NCBI RefSeq assembly: GCF_000022905.1
Contig: NC_012590.1
Span: 992,001-1,056,000, forward strand
DNA length: 64,000 nt
Source of the DNA: Corynebacterium aurimucosum ATCC 700975
GTDB lineage: Bacteria; Actinomycetota; Actinomycetes; Mycobacteriales; Mycobacteriaceae
Direction of reading: 5' to 3'
Shown: positions 37,627 through 47,298 of the stretch, one piece after another
Numbering within the stretch: position 1 is the stretch's first letter
How the letters are laid out: every line of letters begins with the position of its first letter
Notes under the pieces: generated by a model
Databases searched by the model: none
Told to the model about the DNA's origin: nothing
The model's input: the letters and a program-made list of their open reading frames with translations, nothing else
Position numbers and translations under genes: made by a program

Positions 37627-39201
37627 CTAATCGATGGTCTCCTTGAGGTGCTCCTCCCGCACCGGCAGGATGAGCAGGAGAGCGATGATGGCCATCGGAA
37701 CCATAAGCAGGATGACCGGGGTGAGGCCATCGTTATAGGCATTGAGGATCACGTCGCGGATCGGGTCAGGAAGCTGTGCCACCATCGACGGGGTCAGGCT
37801 AGAGGAACCGCCGCCCTCGGCGCTGAACTTTTCCGCAAAGGGTGCACCGGCATTGCCCATGGAGGCAATAGCAGCCGGCATATTGGCAGCCAACTCATCC
37901 TTCATGTTGTGGATGAACAGCGAGCCCACCAAGGACGCACCCATGGCGGAGCCAATTTGGCGGAAGAAGTTGTTCGCCGCCGTTGCGGTACCCACCAGAG
38001 CCACGGGGAAGGAGTTCTGAACGATGAGAACGAGCACCTGCATGACGAAGCCGAGGCCGATGCCGAAGACGAGGAACTCGGCGCCAAGCTGAGTCAGGGA
38101 GGTGTCCACAGTCAGCTTCGACATCCAGAACAGAGCGCCTGCCGTAATGGCGAGGCCGATGATGGGGTAGCGCTTGTAGTGACCGGTTCGGGCGATGACG
38201 AACCCAACGGTGGTGGAGGTACCGATCATGCCGAGCATCATCGGGATCATCATGAGACCCGCCTTGGTGGGCGTCAGGGTGTGCACCATCTGCAGATAGG
38301 TCGGCATGTAGCCCAGCACTCCGAACATAGCCAAGCCCAGCACCATGCCAGCTGCCGTCGTGAGAACCATGTTGCGGTTCTTAAACAGCAGCACCGGGAT
38401 CAGGGGCTCCTTGGCCCGCTTCTCGACGAAGACCGTGATGACAGCACCGATCACAACGATGACGGCCAAGGTAAGAATGACGGGATCCGACCACTCGTAC
38501 TGGGTGCCGCCCCAGGTGGTCATGAGGATGAGCGAGGCGGTAGTGATAGCGATGAAGGTGGCTCCCAAGGCATCAAACTTACGCAGATCAGTATCGCCGA
38601 CACGCAGGTGCAGAACGAGCACGCACACGGTCATGGCGAGCAGACCAAGGGGAATATTCATCCACAGACCCCAGCGCCAGCCAGGTCCATCAGTGAACCA
38701 GCCACCAAGGACTGGGCCGAGGACGGAGGACAGGCCGATAACGCCGCCCATGATGCCCATAAACTTGCCGCGCTCACGTGCCGTGGTGACCTCCGCGATG
38801 ATAGACTGGGAGGAAATCATCATGAATCCAGCGCCGAAGCCTTGAATGGCACGGCCGATGATGAGCAGGTTCATAGAATTGGCGAAGCCGCCCACGGTGG
38901 AGCCGATGACGAAGGTGGCAATACCTCCGATGTAGAGCCACTTGCGGCCCATCATGTCACCGAGCTTGCCGGAGATGGGCATAGCAATGGTCATGGTGAC
39001 CAAGAAGGCGGAGATGACCCAGCTCATGTGGTCGACACCGCCGAGCTCGCCGACGATGGTGGGCAAGGCAGAGGCAAAGATCATCTGCCCCAGTGAGCTC
39101 ATCAACATGGTGAGCACGAGGGCAGAGAAGACGAGGACAAGGTTGTTTTCCGGCTTGCCGTTGTCAGTGTTGGCCACTGACGGTTTCGCGGTAGCTACCA
39201 T
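37627..39201 (-). CDS. MFS multidrug exporter, DHA2 family (14 helices)
   Basis: 524 residues with 14 predicted transmembrane segments, typical of EmrB/QacA drug:H+ antiporters. Motif A is SGKLGDMMGRKWLYIGG, motif B is the RAIQGFGAGFMM helix and motif C (exporter type) is GLSSVLGPVLGGWFTDGPGWRW. The stretch WRWGLWMNIPLG is diagnostic of the DHA2 group. The gene overlaps the end of the TetR gene by 7 nt, so it forms a regulator-exporter operon on the minus strand. Substrate cannot be read from sequence. Confidence 0.93.
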   Translation of the reverse strand: MVATAKPSVANTDNGKPENNLVLVFSALVLTMLMSSLGQMIFASALPTIVGELGGVDHMSWVISAFLVTMTIAMPISGKLGDMMGRKWLYIGGIATFVIGSTVGGFANSMNLLIIGRAIQGFGAGFMMISSQSIIAEVTTARERGKFMGIMGGVIGLSSVLGPVLGGWFTDGPGWRWGLWMNIPLGLLAMTVCVLVLHLRVGDTDLRKFDALGATFIAITTASLILMTTWGGTQYEWSDPVILTLAVIVVIGAVITVFVEKRAKEPLIPVLLFKNRNMVLTTAAGMVLGLAMFGVLGYMPTYLQMVHTLTPTKAGLMMIPMMLGMIGTSTTVGFVIARTGHYKRYPIIGLAITAGALFWMSKLTVDTSLTQLGAEFLVFGIGLGFVMQVLVLIVQNSFPVALVGTATAANNFFRQIGSAMGASLVGSLFIHNMKDELAANMPAAIASMGNAGAPFAEKFSAEGGGSSSLTPSMVAQLPDPIRDVILNAYNDGLTPVILLMVPMAIIALLLILPVREEHLKETID

Positions 39202-39827
39202 GAAAGTCCTTTCGAATAGTTGTTGATGAGTGCGAGTGCGGAGTCAAAGCGCTGCTCAAAGGGGATATCGCAGCTGAAGTCTGGCGAGGTGGTGGCCAAC
39301 CAAAAAGCCTCCCGGATGGTGGAGGCAATGAGGAGTGCCTCCGTGTGCGGGGAGACATCCGGCATGGTCTTTAGAGTTGGTTCCTTCTCTAGCCGCTGGG
39401 TGAGAAGCTCAAGGACTTCGTTGGATTTGGCACGCTTTCTGCTTAAGGACGCCGCCGCTGCGTCCGCATCGCGGGAGATACGACGGCGTCGTTCAGCAAT
39501 TTCCCTATTGGCGTGCTGCCCAATGAGGTGTTCCTTGATGAGGTCGACGGCCAACTTGAAGATATTCTCCGTGGGAGTTTCGAGCAGGTAGCTCTTTTGT
39601 TCTTGGGAGAACTCTTGGCTGGGGTTGCCCAAGACGGCTGAGTCTTTGGAATCGAAATAGTTAAAGAAAGTACGCCGGGAAATACCGGCCTTCTCACATA
39701 TCTCCTCCACCGTAACTGCAGCAAAGCCGTGCTCGTCTACCAAGAGGGTGGCAGCATCCTCTATGCGTAGGCGAGTTTTCAGGCGTTTTTGCTCGCGTAA
39801 TGACAGTTCTTCTTGCACGGAGTGCAA
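39195..39827 (-). CDS. TetR family regulator of the adjacent exporter
   Basis: 210 residues. Helix-turn-helix TVEEICEKAGISRRTFFNYFDSKDSA near the N-terminus is preceded by RLKTRLRIEDAATLLVDEHGF; the C-terminal helical domain is unremarkable. It is translated upstream of the MFS gene and probably represses its own operon. The longest frame starts at TTG 39827; GTG 39818 gives a product beginning MQEELSLREQ. Both starts lie within the first of two identical-type palindromes (TTGCAC-N3-GTGCAA), and no Shine-Dalgarno sequence is present, so a leaderless transcript is possible. Confidence 0.88.
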   Translation of the reverse strand: MHSVQEELSLREQKRLKTRLRIEDAATLLVDEHGFAAVTVEEICEKAGISRRTFFNYFDSKDSAVLGNPSQEFSQEQKSYLLETPTENIFKLAVDLIKEHLIGQHANREIAERRRRISRDADAAAASLSRKRAKSNEVLELLTQRLEKEPTLKTMPDVSPHTEALLIASTIREAFWLATTSPDFSCDIPFEQRFDSALALINNYSKGLSW

Positions 39828-39861
39828 TGCTACACCCAGTGCAAGTTTGCACCAAGTGCAA
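39813..39861. promoter_or_regulatory. Duplicated TetR-type operator
   Basis: Two sites of the form TTGCAC-N3-GTGCAA occur at 39813-39827 (spacer GGA) and 39847-39861 (spacer CAA), centres 34 bp apart, with an extra GTGCAA half-site at 39839-39844. Perfect 6-bp arms repeated at the start of a tetR gene strongly suggest the regulator's own operator. The match to a TetR site is inferred from symmetry and position. Confidence 0.75.
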
Positions 39862-40146
39862 TGCTGGTGATTTTCATGATGGCGGGGCGCTCTCTATGGT
39901 GCAGCGCACAGGAAAGGAGCGAGAAAACGGCGCGAAGTGATGGCTCGGAAACACTCAAGACATTAATTTTCAAGATCAAAACTGCCCTGGTTGACGAAGT
40001 TATTGCCAGATCTTGAATCAGCGGCTATAACTTTGGCAGATCGGGCAGTTCGGCTACCCCGACCCTGTTGTTGGCCCAGCGAGGCGGATGGGAAAACGGC
40101 GAAGCCGCCCTCCCGAAAGAGAGCGGCAGCGTTGGCGAAAGCGAAC
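39862..40146. other. Intergenic region between the TetR operator and fumC
   Basis: 285 bp with no convincing gene. A weak minus-strand hairpin at 40092-40110 could end fumC transcription; otherwise no structure was recognised. The upstream part must hold the tetR promoter. Confidence 0.4.
40092..40110 (-). terminator. Possible weak terminator after fumC
   Basis: On the minus strand GGCGGC-TTC-GCCG is followed by TTTTCCC. The stem is only 4-6 bp, so the call is tentative. It lies about 37 bp past the fumC stop. Confidence 0.35.
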
Positions 40147-41547
40147 TTAGAAGTTATCGCGGTCGCGGTTGGTCATGGTGAGAACGTTGAGGCGCTCATC
40201 GAGCTCCTCCTCGGTGAGGTTCTCGCCGTCGACGAAGCCGAGGTCGATGACGGCTTCGCGGACAGTGATCTTCTCGTTCAGTGCGTGCTTAGCTGCCTTG
40301 GCGGCGTTCTCGTAGCCGATCTTGGAGTTCAGCGGGGTGACGATGGAGGTGGAGGACTCCGCAAACTTCTTCATGCGCTCCTCGTTAGCCTCGATGCCGT
40401 CGACGCACTTCTCAGCGAAGACGCGGGAAACATTAGCCAGCAGGCGGGAGGACTCGAGGACGTTTCGGGCCATCATCGGGATGTAGACGTTGAGCTCGAA
40501 GTGACCGTTGGAGCCGCCGAAAGCAACTGCGGCGTCGTTGCCGATGACCTGGCTGACCACCATGGTGGCGGCCTCGCTCAGAACCGGGTTGACCTTACCC
40601 GGCATGATGGAGGAGCCCGGCTGCAGATCCGGGAGGTGGATCTCCGCAAGGCCGGTGAGTGGGCCGGAGCCCATCATGCGAATGTCGTTGGCAATCTTGT
40701 TGAGGGAGATAGCCACGGTGCGCATGGCGCCGGAGAACTCGACGAGGGCGTCGCGGGCAGCCTGGGCCTCGAAGTGGTTCTTGGCCTCGGAGAGCTGGTC
40801 AATGCCGGTGAGCTTCTTGAGCTCCTCGGTGACCTTGCCACCAAACTCTGCGTCGGTGTTCAGGCCGGTACCGGTAGCGGTGCCGCCGATAGCCAGTTCA
40901 CCCAAGCGCGGCAGGGTAGCCTCAACGCGCTCGATGCCGAGCTCGATCTGGCGAGCGTAGCCGCCGAACTCCTGGCCCAGGGTGATCGGGGTGGCGTCCA
41001 TCAGGTGGGTGCGGCCGGATTTAACTACATCAGCGAATTCCTTGGCCTTGGCCAGCAGGGAATCGTGCAGGACCTTAAGGCCCGGGATGAGGTCATTAAC
41101 CGCAGCCTCGGTTGCCGCAACGTGGGTTGCGGTGGGGAAGGTGTCGTTGGAGGACTGACCCATGTTCACGTGGTCATTCGGGTGAATCTCCACGCCGTTC
41201 TTGTGGGCGATGGAGGCGATGACCTCGTTGGTGTTCATGTTGGAGGAGGTACCGGAGCCGGTCTGGAAGACGTCAATCGGGAAAGCATCGTTGTGCTTAC
41301 CCTCTGCAATTTCAGTGGCGGCGGCGATGATGGCGTCAGCCTTCTCCGCGTCCAGCTTGCCGGAGTCCTTGTTCACCTGGGCGCAAGCAGCCTTCAGGAG
41401 GCCGAGAGCGCGAATCTGCGCATCCTCGAGACCGCGGCCGGAGATCGGGAAGTTCTCCACAGCGCGCTGGGTCTGGGCACGCCACAGGGCGTCGACCGGA
41501 ACCTTTACTTCGCCCATGGTGTCGTGTTCAATGCGGTATTCAGTCAT
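40147..41547 (-). CDS. fumC: Fumarate hydratase, class II
   Basis: TCA cycle enzyme converting fumarate to malate without iron-sulfur cluster. 466 residues, full length. The fumarase/aspartase signature [11 protein letters not shown] is intact, with catalytic-loop Ser; [14 protein letters not shown] and [13 protein letters not shown] mark the other substrate-binding regions. The related aspartase would share the signature, but the N-terminus ([20 protein letters not shown]) is that of FumC. AAAGG upstream of ATG 41547. The glpX gene lies upstream on the same strand, a conserved actinobacterial neighbour. Confidence 0.97.
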   Translation of the reverse strand: MTEYRIEHDTMGEVKVPVDALWRAQTQRAVENFPISGRGLEDAQIRALGLLKAACAQVNKDSGKLDAEKADAIIAAATEIAEGKHNDAFPIDVFQTGSGTSSNMNTNEVIASIAHKNGVEIHPNDHVNMGQSSNDTFPTATHVAATEAAVNDLIPGLKVLHDSLLAKAKEFADVVKSGRTHLMDATPITLGQEFGGYARQIELGIERVEATLPRLGELAIGGTATGTGLNTDAEFGGKVTEELKKLTGIDQLSEAKNHFEAQAARDALVEFSGAMRTVAISLNKIANDIRMMGSGPLTGLAEIHLPDLQPGSSIMPGKVNPVLSEAATMVVSQVIGNDAAVAFGGSNGHFELNVYIPMMARNVLESSRLLANVSRVFAEKCVDGIEANEERMKKFAESSTSIVTPLNSKIGYENAAKAAKHALNEKITVREAVIDLGFVDGENLTEEELDERLNVLTMTNRDRDNF

Positions 41548-41645
41548 GGATTCACCTTTTCTGTGAAATGAGTTTTGTTGGGTTCATTATGTGTGCCGTG
41601 GCACGGCATTCATGGCCACCGTAGCACTCTTCCTAGGAAAGTGAA

Positions 41646-42665
41646 CTAGCTTTCCTTATCGTGGGGGTTGGTGTAGTCCACCACGGAGTATTCCTGCAGC
41701 TTAGCCAGCTTATGGATGGAGTCGACGTAGCGGATGGTGCCGGACTTGGAGCGCATGACCAGAGAACGGGTGGTGGCACCGTTCGGGCGATAAGAGACAC
41801 CGCGGAGCATATCGCCGTTGGTCACGCCGGTAGCGGCGAAGTAGCAGTTCTCAGAGGAGACCAAGTCGTTGGTGGTGAGGACGCGGTCGAGGTCGTGGCC
41901 AGCCTTGCGGGCCTTCTCGGCTTCTTCTTCATCCTTGGGCCACAGCTTGCCCTGAATCTCTCCACCCATGCACTTCATGGCGCAGGCGGTGATGATGCCC
42001 TCTGGGGTGCCGCCGATGCCCATCATGATGTCGATGGAGTTGCTGTCCTGGCAAGTAGCGATGGCGCCTGCGACGTCACCGTCCATGATGAGGCGAACCT
42101 TGGCACCGGCCTCGCGGATCTGACGAATGAGGTCATCGTGACGCGGGCGGTCGAGAACGACGACGGTCAGGTCAGCTGGCTTGATGCCCTTGGCCTTAGC
42201 CACCGACTTCACGTTCCATTCGACCGACTCGTTGAGGTCAATGGCACCGACTGCCTCGGGGCCGACAGCAATCTTCTTCATGTAGAAGACAGCGGACGGG
42301 TCGTACATCGTGCCGCGCTCGGCAGCAGCGATGACAGAAATAGCATTCGGGCGGCCTTCAGCCATCAGGCGGGTGCCGTCAACCGGGTCGACGGCGATGT
42401 CCATCTCGGCGCCCTGGCCGGTGCCGACCTTCTCGCCGTTAAATAGCATCGGGGCTTCGTCCTTCTCGCCCTCGCCGATGACGACGACACCGTTCATCTC
42501 GACGGAGTTGATGAGCTTGCGCATAGCATCCACCGCGGCGCCGTCACCTTCATTCTTCTGTCCACGGCCAACCCAGCGACCCGAGGCGAGCGCTGCCGCC
42601 TCGGTGACACGCACCAGCTCCATGGCTAGGTTGCGGTCGGGGATATAAGACGTGTTATCAGACAT
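41646..42665 (-). CDS. glpX: Fructose-1,6-bisphosphatase, class II
   Basis: Gluconeogenic phosphatase acting on fructose 1,6-bisphosphate; in corynebacteria and mycobacteria GlpX is the main such enzyme. 339 residues. The lithium-sensitive phosphatase motif [16 protein letters not shown] binds metal and phosphate; [11 protein letters not shown] and [16 protein letters not shown] are also typical. ATG at 42665 is preceded by AAAGGGA. Divergent from the DUF4245 gene with about 200 bp between, which holds both promoters. Confidence 0.97.
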   Translation of the reverse strand: MSDNTSYIPDRNLAMELVRVTEAAALASGRWVGRGQKNEGDGAAVDAMRKLINSVEMNGVVVIGEGEKDEAPMLFNGEKVGTGQGAEMDIAVDPVDGTRLMAEGRPNAISVIAAAERGTMYDPSAVFYMKKIAVGPEAVGAIDLNESVEWNVKSVAKAKGIKPADLTVVVLDRPRHDDLIRQIREAGAKVRLIMDGDVAGAIATCQDSNSIDIMMGIGGTPEGIITACAMKCMGGEIQGKLWPKDEEEAEKARKAGHDLDRVLTTNDLVSSENCYFAATGVTNGDMLRGVSYRPNGATTRSLVMRSKSGTIRYVDSIHKLAKLQEYSVVDYTNPHDKES

Positions 42666-42866
42666 GTTTGATTAGTCCCTTTCTTTTCAGGTGGCTCGGC
42701 CCGGGGTGGGGGACAACCCGGAATACATATTTCATTCTTCCACTTTTCTGACGGTTTCAAGCCCGAATGCCTCCCCCAGAAGTGGGATATGGGGGTGATT
42801 GCCTCCAAAAGGGCAGGTAGGAGGTCGCTGTCGCATGTGGTGGAGCAGGCGTGACATACTAGGCGA

Positions 42867-43457
42867 GTGGCATCTGAAGATAAACCAAAGATTTTTGAGG
42901 ACGCGCGTGATATCACCCTGACAGTGGGCGTCATCCTCATCATGATGTTCCTCGCGGTTGGGGCAACGGGACTGTGCTCAATCAACCCGGAAAAGTCGGG
43001 GCCCGTGCAGAACGTGGATGCCGCTACCTTCTTGGAGATGGAAGCACGCGGTAGCGGGGCTGTCATTAGAGAGCCGGACATGCCGGAGGGCTGGCAGCCC
43101 ACAGCCGCGCGACGCAAGCAGATGGGCGGCGAATCGGGTGCTGTGGTGAGCTGGCTGACCACTAACGACGGTTATGTTGAGTCAGCGCAGACGCAGTTGG
43201 CGCTTGGCGATGTCCCCGGGGCTTATGACTCCAATTACCGTGCCAACTCCGAGCGGCGTGAGGTAGCGGGCCAGGACGTGGAGATTCTCAGCAGCGATGA
43301 CAAAGACGTACGCCCGCTGTGGATTACCGACTTGGGTGATGCCCGCCTCGTCCTCACCGGCTCTGCCTCCGATGCCGACTATGAAGCAGCCCTGACCGCA
43401 TTCACTGAGGCCGAGCCACTCCAGATCGCTGAGGATGGAAGCGTCATCAGCGAATAG
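42867..43457 (+). CDS. DUF4245 membrane-anchored protein
   Basis: 196 residues: short cytoplasmic N-terminus, one transmembrane helix (about 15-36, LTVGVILIMMFLAVGATGL), then an external domain of about 155 residues with the DUF4245 pattern (PDMPEGWQPTAARR, GYVESAQTQ, WITDLGDARLVLTGSA). Function unknown; conserved next to glpX in actinobacteria. GTG start at 42867. Convergent with the small gene following xseB, 10 bp between stops. Confidence 0.88.
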   Translation: MASEDKPKIFEDARDITLTVGVILIMMFLAVGATGLCSINPEKSGPVQNVDAATFLEMEARGSGAVIREPDMPEGWQPTAARRKQMGGESGAVVSWLTTNDGYVESAQTQLALGDVPGAYDSNYRANSERREVAGQDVEILSSDDKDVRPLWITDLGDARLVLTGSASDADYEAALTAFTEAEPLQIAEDGSVISE

Positions 43458-43467
43458 GCTTCGCTGC

Positions 43468-43824
43468 TTAGCGGAAGGTTACGCTCTGCAGCGTGGTTCC
43501 GTCCCATTCCACCTCGACCGAATCTCCAGCGGCGCTAGTGAGGGACTCTGGATCGAGGCCGCTCAGACGCGTCTTGCCGAGGTATACATCCACCTTCTCA
43601 TGGAGGGACTTGCCGGGGAAGACGGCGATCTCGCTGAGCCTATTCTCGCTAAAGCGCAGAACAATGGAGCCGGAGAAGTAGCCGATCTCTTCGCTATTCG
43701 CGGTGTGCGGCGGACCGAAGAATTCTTCGGCGAGCTGGCGCGAATCACCAAAGACCATGGACCCTGCTCCGCCTGACTTGGAGACGAAGTCCACGCGATC
43801 TCCCGGGTAGCCGTAAATCTTCAT
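43468..43824 (-). CDS. Unknown 118-residue protein in the xse operon
   Basis: No family recognised. The product looks like a small beta-rich soluble protein (IYGYPGDRVDFVSKSGG, IGYFSGSIVLRFSENRLSEIAVFPG, VEVEWDGTTLQSVTFR) without signal peptide or membrane segment. Its ATG directly follows the xseB TAA (no gap), so it is very probably co-translated with the exonuclease VII subunits. In mycobacteria another type of gene sits near this position. The frame is well formed, and the frames overlapping it on the plus strand are not convincing. Confidence 0.72.
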   Translation of the reverse strand: MKIYGYPGDRVDFVSKSGGAGSMVFGDSRQLAEEFFGPPHTANSEEIGYFSGSIVLRFSENRLSEIAVFPGKSLHEKVDVYLGKTRLSGLDPESLTSAAGDSVEVEWDGTTLQSVTFR

Positions 43825-44112
43825 TTAGTCTTCTCCTGCTTCTTCGTTGTGTGCTGCACTATCGGTGCCCTCTGCGTTCTTTCGGAGGGCCTCCTCTACG
43901 CGCTTCGAGGCACCGTCGAGGTGCGCCTCGCAGGCCTTAGCTAGGGCCTCGCCGCGCTCCCAGTACTTGAGGGATTCATCCAGTCCCATCTGTCCTAGCT
44001 CGAGGATTTTCACTGTTTCAATGAGCTCATCACGAGCCTGCTCATAGCTCAGCTCTTCCACCGGCGGGAACGCGTCCTGGCCGGGCTGGCCGGCGCCAAT
44101 CGTGTCAGTCAT
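43825..44112 (-). CDS. xseB: Exodeoxyribonuclease VII small subunit
   Basis: Small helical subunit that binds XseA in multiple copies. 95 residues with the conserved core [45 protein letters not shown]; acidic extensions at both ends are common in actinobacteria. It follows xseA after 56 bp on the same strand. Confidence 0.95.
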   Translation of the reverse strand: MTDTIGAGQPGQDAFPPVEELSYEQARDELIETVKILELGQMGLDESLKYWERGEALAKACEAHLDGASKRVEEALRKNAEGTDSAAHNEEAGED

Positions 44113-44168
44113 GAGGTGAAGTATCTTCTTTCTCTTGTATGTTCCGTCTTAACTATTAGGTGTTCTGT

Positions 44169-45410
44169 TTAATCTGCGGCCTGAGAAGCCATTGCAGCAG
44201 CGGTGATCGAGCCATCGCCCACACGTATGCGCAGTTGCGAACCCGGTGGTGATTGCGTGTAGCTTGTGACGACCTCCGGACCGCTGCCATCGCGTGGAAG
44301 GACCTGCACGATGGCATAGCCGCGCTCGAGGGTGGCCGAGGGGCCTAAGGCGGAGACCCGAGCACGCAACGAGGCTACCTGGTTAGTTTCGCGGTCCAGC
44401 TGGTGGCTCATCACCCGGCGGATCAGCGCAAGATTTCGCTCCAGTTCCTCGCGGCGTGCGTTGATTGGCACCATCGGATCTGCAAGAACCGGGCGGGAGC
44501 GGATGTTCTCGAGTCCGCGGCGTTCTCGGTCCACCCAGCCGCGCAGCGCTGCCGCCATGCGCGAGCGTGCTTCGGAGATCAGCGCGTACTCCTTGGAGGC
44601 GGAGGGCACGACACGTTTGGCCGCATCGGTGGGGGTGGCGGCGCGGAGATCAGCGACATCATCAAGCACTGGGTGATCCGGCTCGTGGCCGATGGCGGAA
44701 ACGACAGGGGTGCGGGCCTCCGCCACTGCGCGCTGCAGCGCCTCCTCGGAAAAGGGGAGGAGATCCTCCACTGAACCGCCGCCGCGAGCGATGATGATGA
44801 CATCGACCTCCGGGTCCGCGTCGAGGGTCCGCAAAGCGTCAATCACCTGGGTAACAGCCGTGGCTCCCTGCACCGCGGTATTGATGACGTTGAATTGAAC
44901 CGCCGGCCAGCGGTCTTGTGCCACAGACAGCACATCGCGCTCGGCATGGGAGCCGCGACCGGTGATGAGGCCGATCTTCTTGGGCAGGTAGGGAAGCGGC
45001 AACTTGCGCGAAGGATCGCACAGACCCTCCTGGCGCAGCTTCTGACGCAGCATTTCCACCCGAGCGAGGAGATCACCGATGCCGACGTGACGGATCTCGG
45101 TCACCCACAGGGAGAAGCTTCCGCGCCCAGCGTAGAAGGCAGGCTTGCCGTACACCACGACGCGGTCGCCATCTTTGAGCGGTGAGGGAGCATTGCGGAT
45201 GAGCGAGGTGTTGCACGTCAACTGAACAGACTTTTCCTGCTCGACGTCACGCAGCGTGATGTAGGAGAGTTTCCACGTCGGCTTCATGTTCAGCTGGGTA
45301 ATTTGCCCCTCCACCCAGAGGAAGCCGAGGCGTTCGATCCAGCCTTTGACTTGGTCATTGACCTTGCCGACTGGCCACGGAGTCTCCGCGGAATTGGCCG
45401 GTTGGTTCAC
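44169..45410 (-). CDS. xseA: Exodeoxyribonuclease VII large subunit
   Basis: Catalytic subunit that degrades single-stranded DNA into oligonucleotides. 413 residues. N-terminal OB-fold ([23 protein letters not shown]) followed by the nuclease core with [54 protein letters not shown] and [12 protein letters not shown], then the long helical segment with [14 protein letters not shown] 45410, with AAAGGA at a proper distance, is preferred over a longer frame starting at 45494 that would overlap the ispH promoter. Confidence 0.95.
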   Translation of the reverse strand: MNQPANSAETPWPVGKVNDQVKGWIERLGFLWVEGQITQLNMKPTWKLSYITLRDVEQEKSVQLTCNTSLIRNAPSPLKDGDRVVVYGKPAFYAGRGSFSLWVTEIRHVGIGDLLARVEMLRQKLRQEGLCDPSRKLPLPYLPKKIGLITGRGSHAERDVLSVAQDRWPAVQFNVINTAVQGATAVTQVIDALRTLDADPEVDVIIIARGGGSVEDLLPFSEEALQRAVAEARTPVVSAIGHEPDHPVLDDVADLRAATPTDAAKRVVPSASKEYALISEARSRMAAALRGWVDRERRGLENIRSRPVLADPMVPINARREELERNLALIRRVMSHQLDRETNQVASLRARVSALGPSATLERGYAIVQVLPRDGSGPEVVTSYTQSPPGSQLRIRVGDGSITAAAMASQAAD

Positions 45411-45563
45411 GCGCAGTCCTTTCTCTTGAGCGGTCTTCTCGTTGGGGTCTGTTCTGAACAGTGTATGGCTCAGTCTAGGAGGCGTGCCGGACATCCGGTG
45501 TCACCGCCAAGCCGGTTGGGCGGGAACTACAGTATGTCCGCGACTTTCGATACTGTGGGTGCC

Positions 45564-46523
45564 ATGACTGAAACTGCAAAGAAGGTGCTCCTGGCGGCTC
45601 CCCGCGGCTACTGTGCCGGCGTGGACCGTGCTGTTGAGACAGTGGAAAAGGCGTTGGAGAAGTACGGCGCCCCTATCTACGTGCGCAAGCAGATTGTGCA
45701 CAACCGGTTCGTTGTTGAATCCCTGGCTGAGCGTGGTGTCATCTTTGTGGAGGAGGCTTCCGAAGCCCCCGAAGGCGCTCACCTTGTGTTCTCTGCACAC
45801 GGCATCGCGCCGAGCGTGCGCAAGGAGGCACAAGAGCGCAAGCAGCTCACGCTCGATGCCACCTGCCCGCTGGTGACCAAGGTTCACAAGGAAGCTCAGC
45901 GCTTTGAGCGCGATGGCTACCAGATCCTCCTTGTCGGCCACGAGGGGCACGAAGAGGTCGAAGGCACCGCTGGTGAGGCCCCGGACGTTACCCACCTCGT
46001 GGATGGTCTGGAGGGCGTCGACAAGCTGCCCGATTTCCTGCATGAGGAAAAGCTCATCTGGCTGTCCCAGACCACGTTGTCGGTGGATGAAACCATCCAG
46101 ATCGTCAATAAGCTGCGTGAGCGCTTCCCGCATCTGGAGAACCCGCCATCAGATGACATTTGCTACGCCACACAGAATCGCCAGGAGTCGGTCAAGGCCA
46201 TTGCTCCGAAGTGCGATCTCATGATTGTTGTGGGCTCCGAGAACTCCTCGAACTCCAAGCGCCTCGTCGAGGTCGCTTTGGAGGCGGGCTCTAAGACCTC
46301 ACACCTAGTGGACTTTGCCTCGGAGATCGACGAAGCCTGGCTCGAAGGCGTAAACACCGTTGGCGTGACCTGTGGTGCGTCCGTGCCTGAGCTGCTCGTC
46401 CGTGAAGTGCTGGAGTTCCTCGATGAGCGCGGCTACAACGATGTTGAGCAGGTGACCACCTCTACGGAGACCATTACCTTCTCCCTGCCGCGCGAACTGC
46501 GTCCGGCACGTACGGCGCGTTAA
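45564..46523 (+). CDS. ispH: 4-hydroxy-3-methylbut-2-enyl diphosphate reductase
   Basis: Last enzyme of the MEP isoprenoid pathway, an iron-sulfur protein producing IPP and DMAPP. 319 residues. The three cluster cysteines are in [13 protein letters not shown] (Cys17), [11 protein letters not shown] (about 101) and VTCGASVPE (about 270); [16 protein letters not shown] and [12 protein letters not shown] are further landmarks. ATG 45564 is used; an in-frame ATG at 45534 would add ten residues. Divergent from xseA. Its 3' end overlaps the convergent DUF6542 gene by 4 nt. Confidence 0.96.
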   Translation: MTETAKKVLLAAPRGYCAGVDRAVETVEKALEKYGAPIYVRKQIVHNRFVVESLAERGVIFVEEASEAPEGAHLVFSAHGIAPSVRKEAQERKQLTLDATCPLVTKVHKEAQRFERDGYQILLVGHEGHEEVEGTAGEAPDVTHLVDGLEGVDKLPDFLHEEKLIWLSQTTLSVDETIQIVNKLRERFPHLENPPSDDICYATQNRQESVKAIAPKCDLMIVVGSENSSNSKRLVEVALEAGSKTSHLVDFASEIDEAWLEGVNTVGVTCGASVPELLVREVLEFLDERGYNDVEQVTTSTETITFSLPRELRPARTAR

Positions 46524-47263
46524 TCCTCGTCGTAGAGATTTTCTTCCAGCGGCTGGGAGGACCGCTGGGAGCGCTCCCGCGCACGCCGCGCATTCTCCGC
46601 TGATTCGGCGGCAGCGCGGCGGAAATCTTCTCGCTCATCCGCATCGGGGGAAGCCTGTCGGCGCTTCGCGCGTTCTTCAGCTTGAATCCGGCGACGTTCT
46701 TCACGGTCGCGCTCACGGACTCGGCCTGAGCCCGTGGCCTCACGGGCAAGGAGTTCTGCTACGGACAGGCGCTCGGAGCGGCTCCGGCGATCGGACGCAA
46801 CTTCGGCGCGGCGCTTTTCTTGGGCTTCCGCCTCAAGGTCCTTCGCGTGGCTATCGCTGCGCCACAGGCGCAGAACTGCAAGTAGCGCGCAGGCCACAAC
46901 CGTGACGATGAGCACGGGGAAATGCTGCAATAGTGGGAAAGCCGTGGTGAGAATCGCAGTCTTGGAAAAGGGCGAGGCCCCTTCCGGCAATCCAGCAGTG
47001 GAGTTGATGAACCCGCCAACCACGGTTCCTAATGCGTACAGCAGCGGCAGGGAAATTACCGTCATGTAGAGGCCGCGAGTTTCCACCAACCAGGTGACAG
47101 CCAGCGAGCCGAGTCCAAAAATCAGGGCGAAGGGCAGCCCCACGCTGCCCAGAATGCCTGAGACCGCCAAGGCCACAAGCGTAACGACGAGCGCGACGAG
47201 GAGTGCTCGGCTAAGCGGCATCCCGCGGCGGGGAGGGCGGCGACGATTTTTGGCTACAGACAC
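46520..47263 (-). CDS. DUF6542 membrane protein
   Basis: 247 residues: basic N-terminus ([10 protein letters not shown]), four hydrophobic segments (about 18-37, 43-60, 66-88 and 112-132), then a long charged cytoplasmic tail rich in Arg, Glu and Ala (about 135-247), probably helical. This matches the actinobacterial family found next to ispH; function unknown. Confidence 0.85.
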   Translation of the reverse strand: MSVAKNRRRPPRRGMPLSRALLVALVVTLVALAVSGILGSVGLPFALIFGLGSLAVTWLVETRGLYMTVISLPLLYALGTVVGGFINSTAGLPEGASPFSKTAILTTAFPLLQHFPVLIVTVVACALLAVLRLWRSDSHAKDLEAEAQEKRRAEVASDRRSRSERLSVAELLAREATGSGRVRERDREERRRIQAEERAKRRQASPDADEREDFRRAAAESAENARRARERSQRSSQPLEENLYDED

Positions 47264-47298
47264 GCCCAGAAAGCTTACCGGGGTTGGTGACCAAAACG

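Noticed and set aside
37648-39096. 482-codon plus-strand frame opposite the MFS exporter
   Set aside because: Its product is His/Asp/Glu/Gly-rich nonsense typical of the antisense of a membrane protein gene; the DHA2 exporter on the other strand has all family motifs.
39991-41571. 526-codon plus-strand frame opposite fumC
   Set aside because: An antisense shadow; the fumarase signature and full length are on the minus strand.
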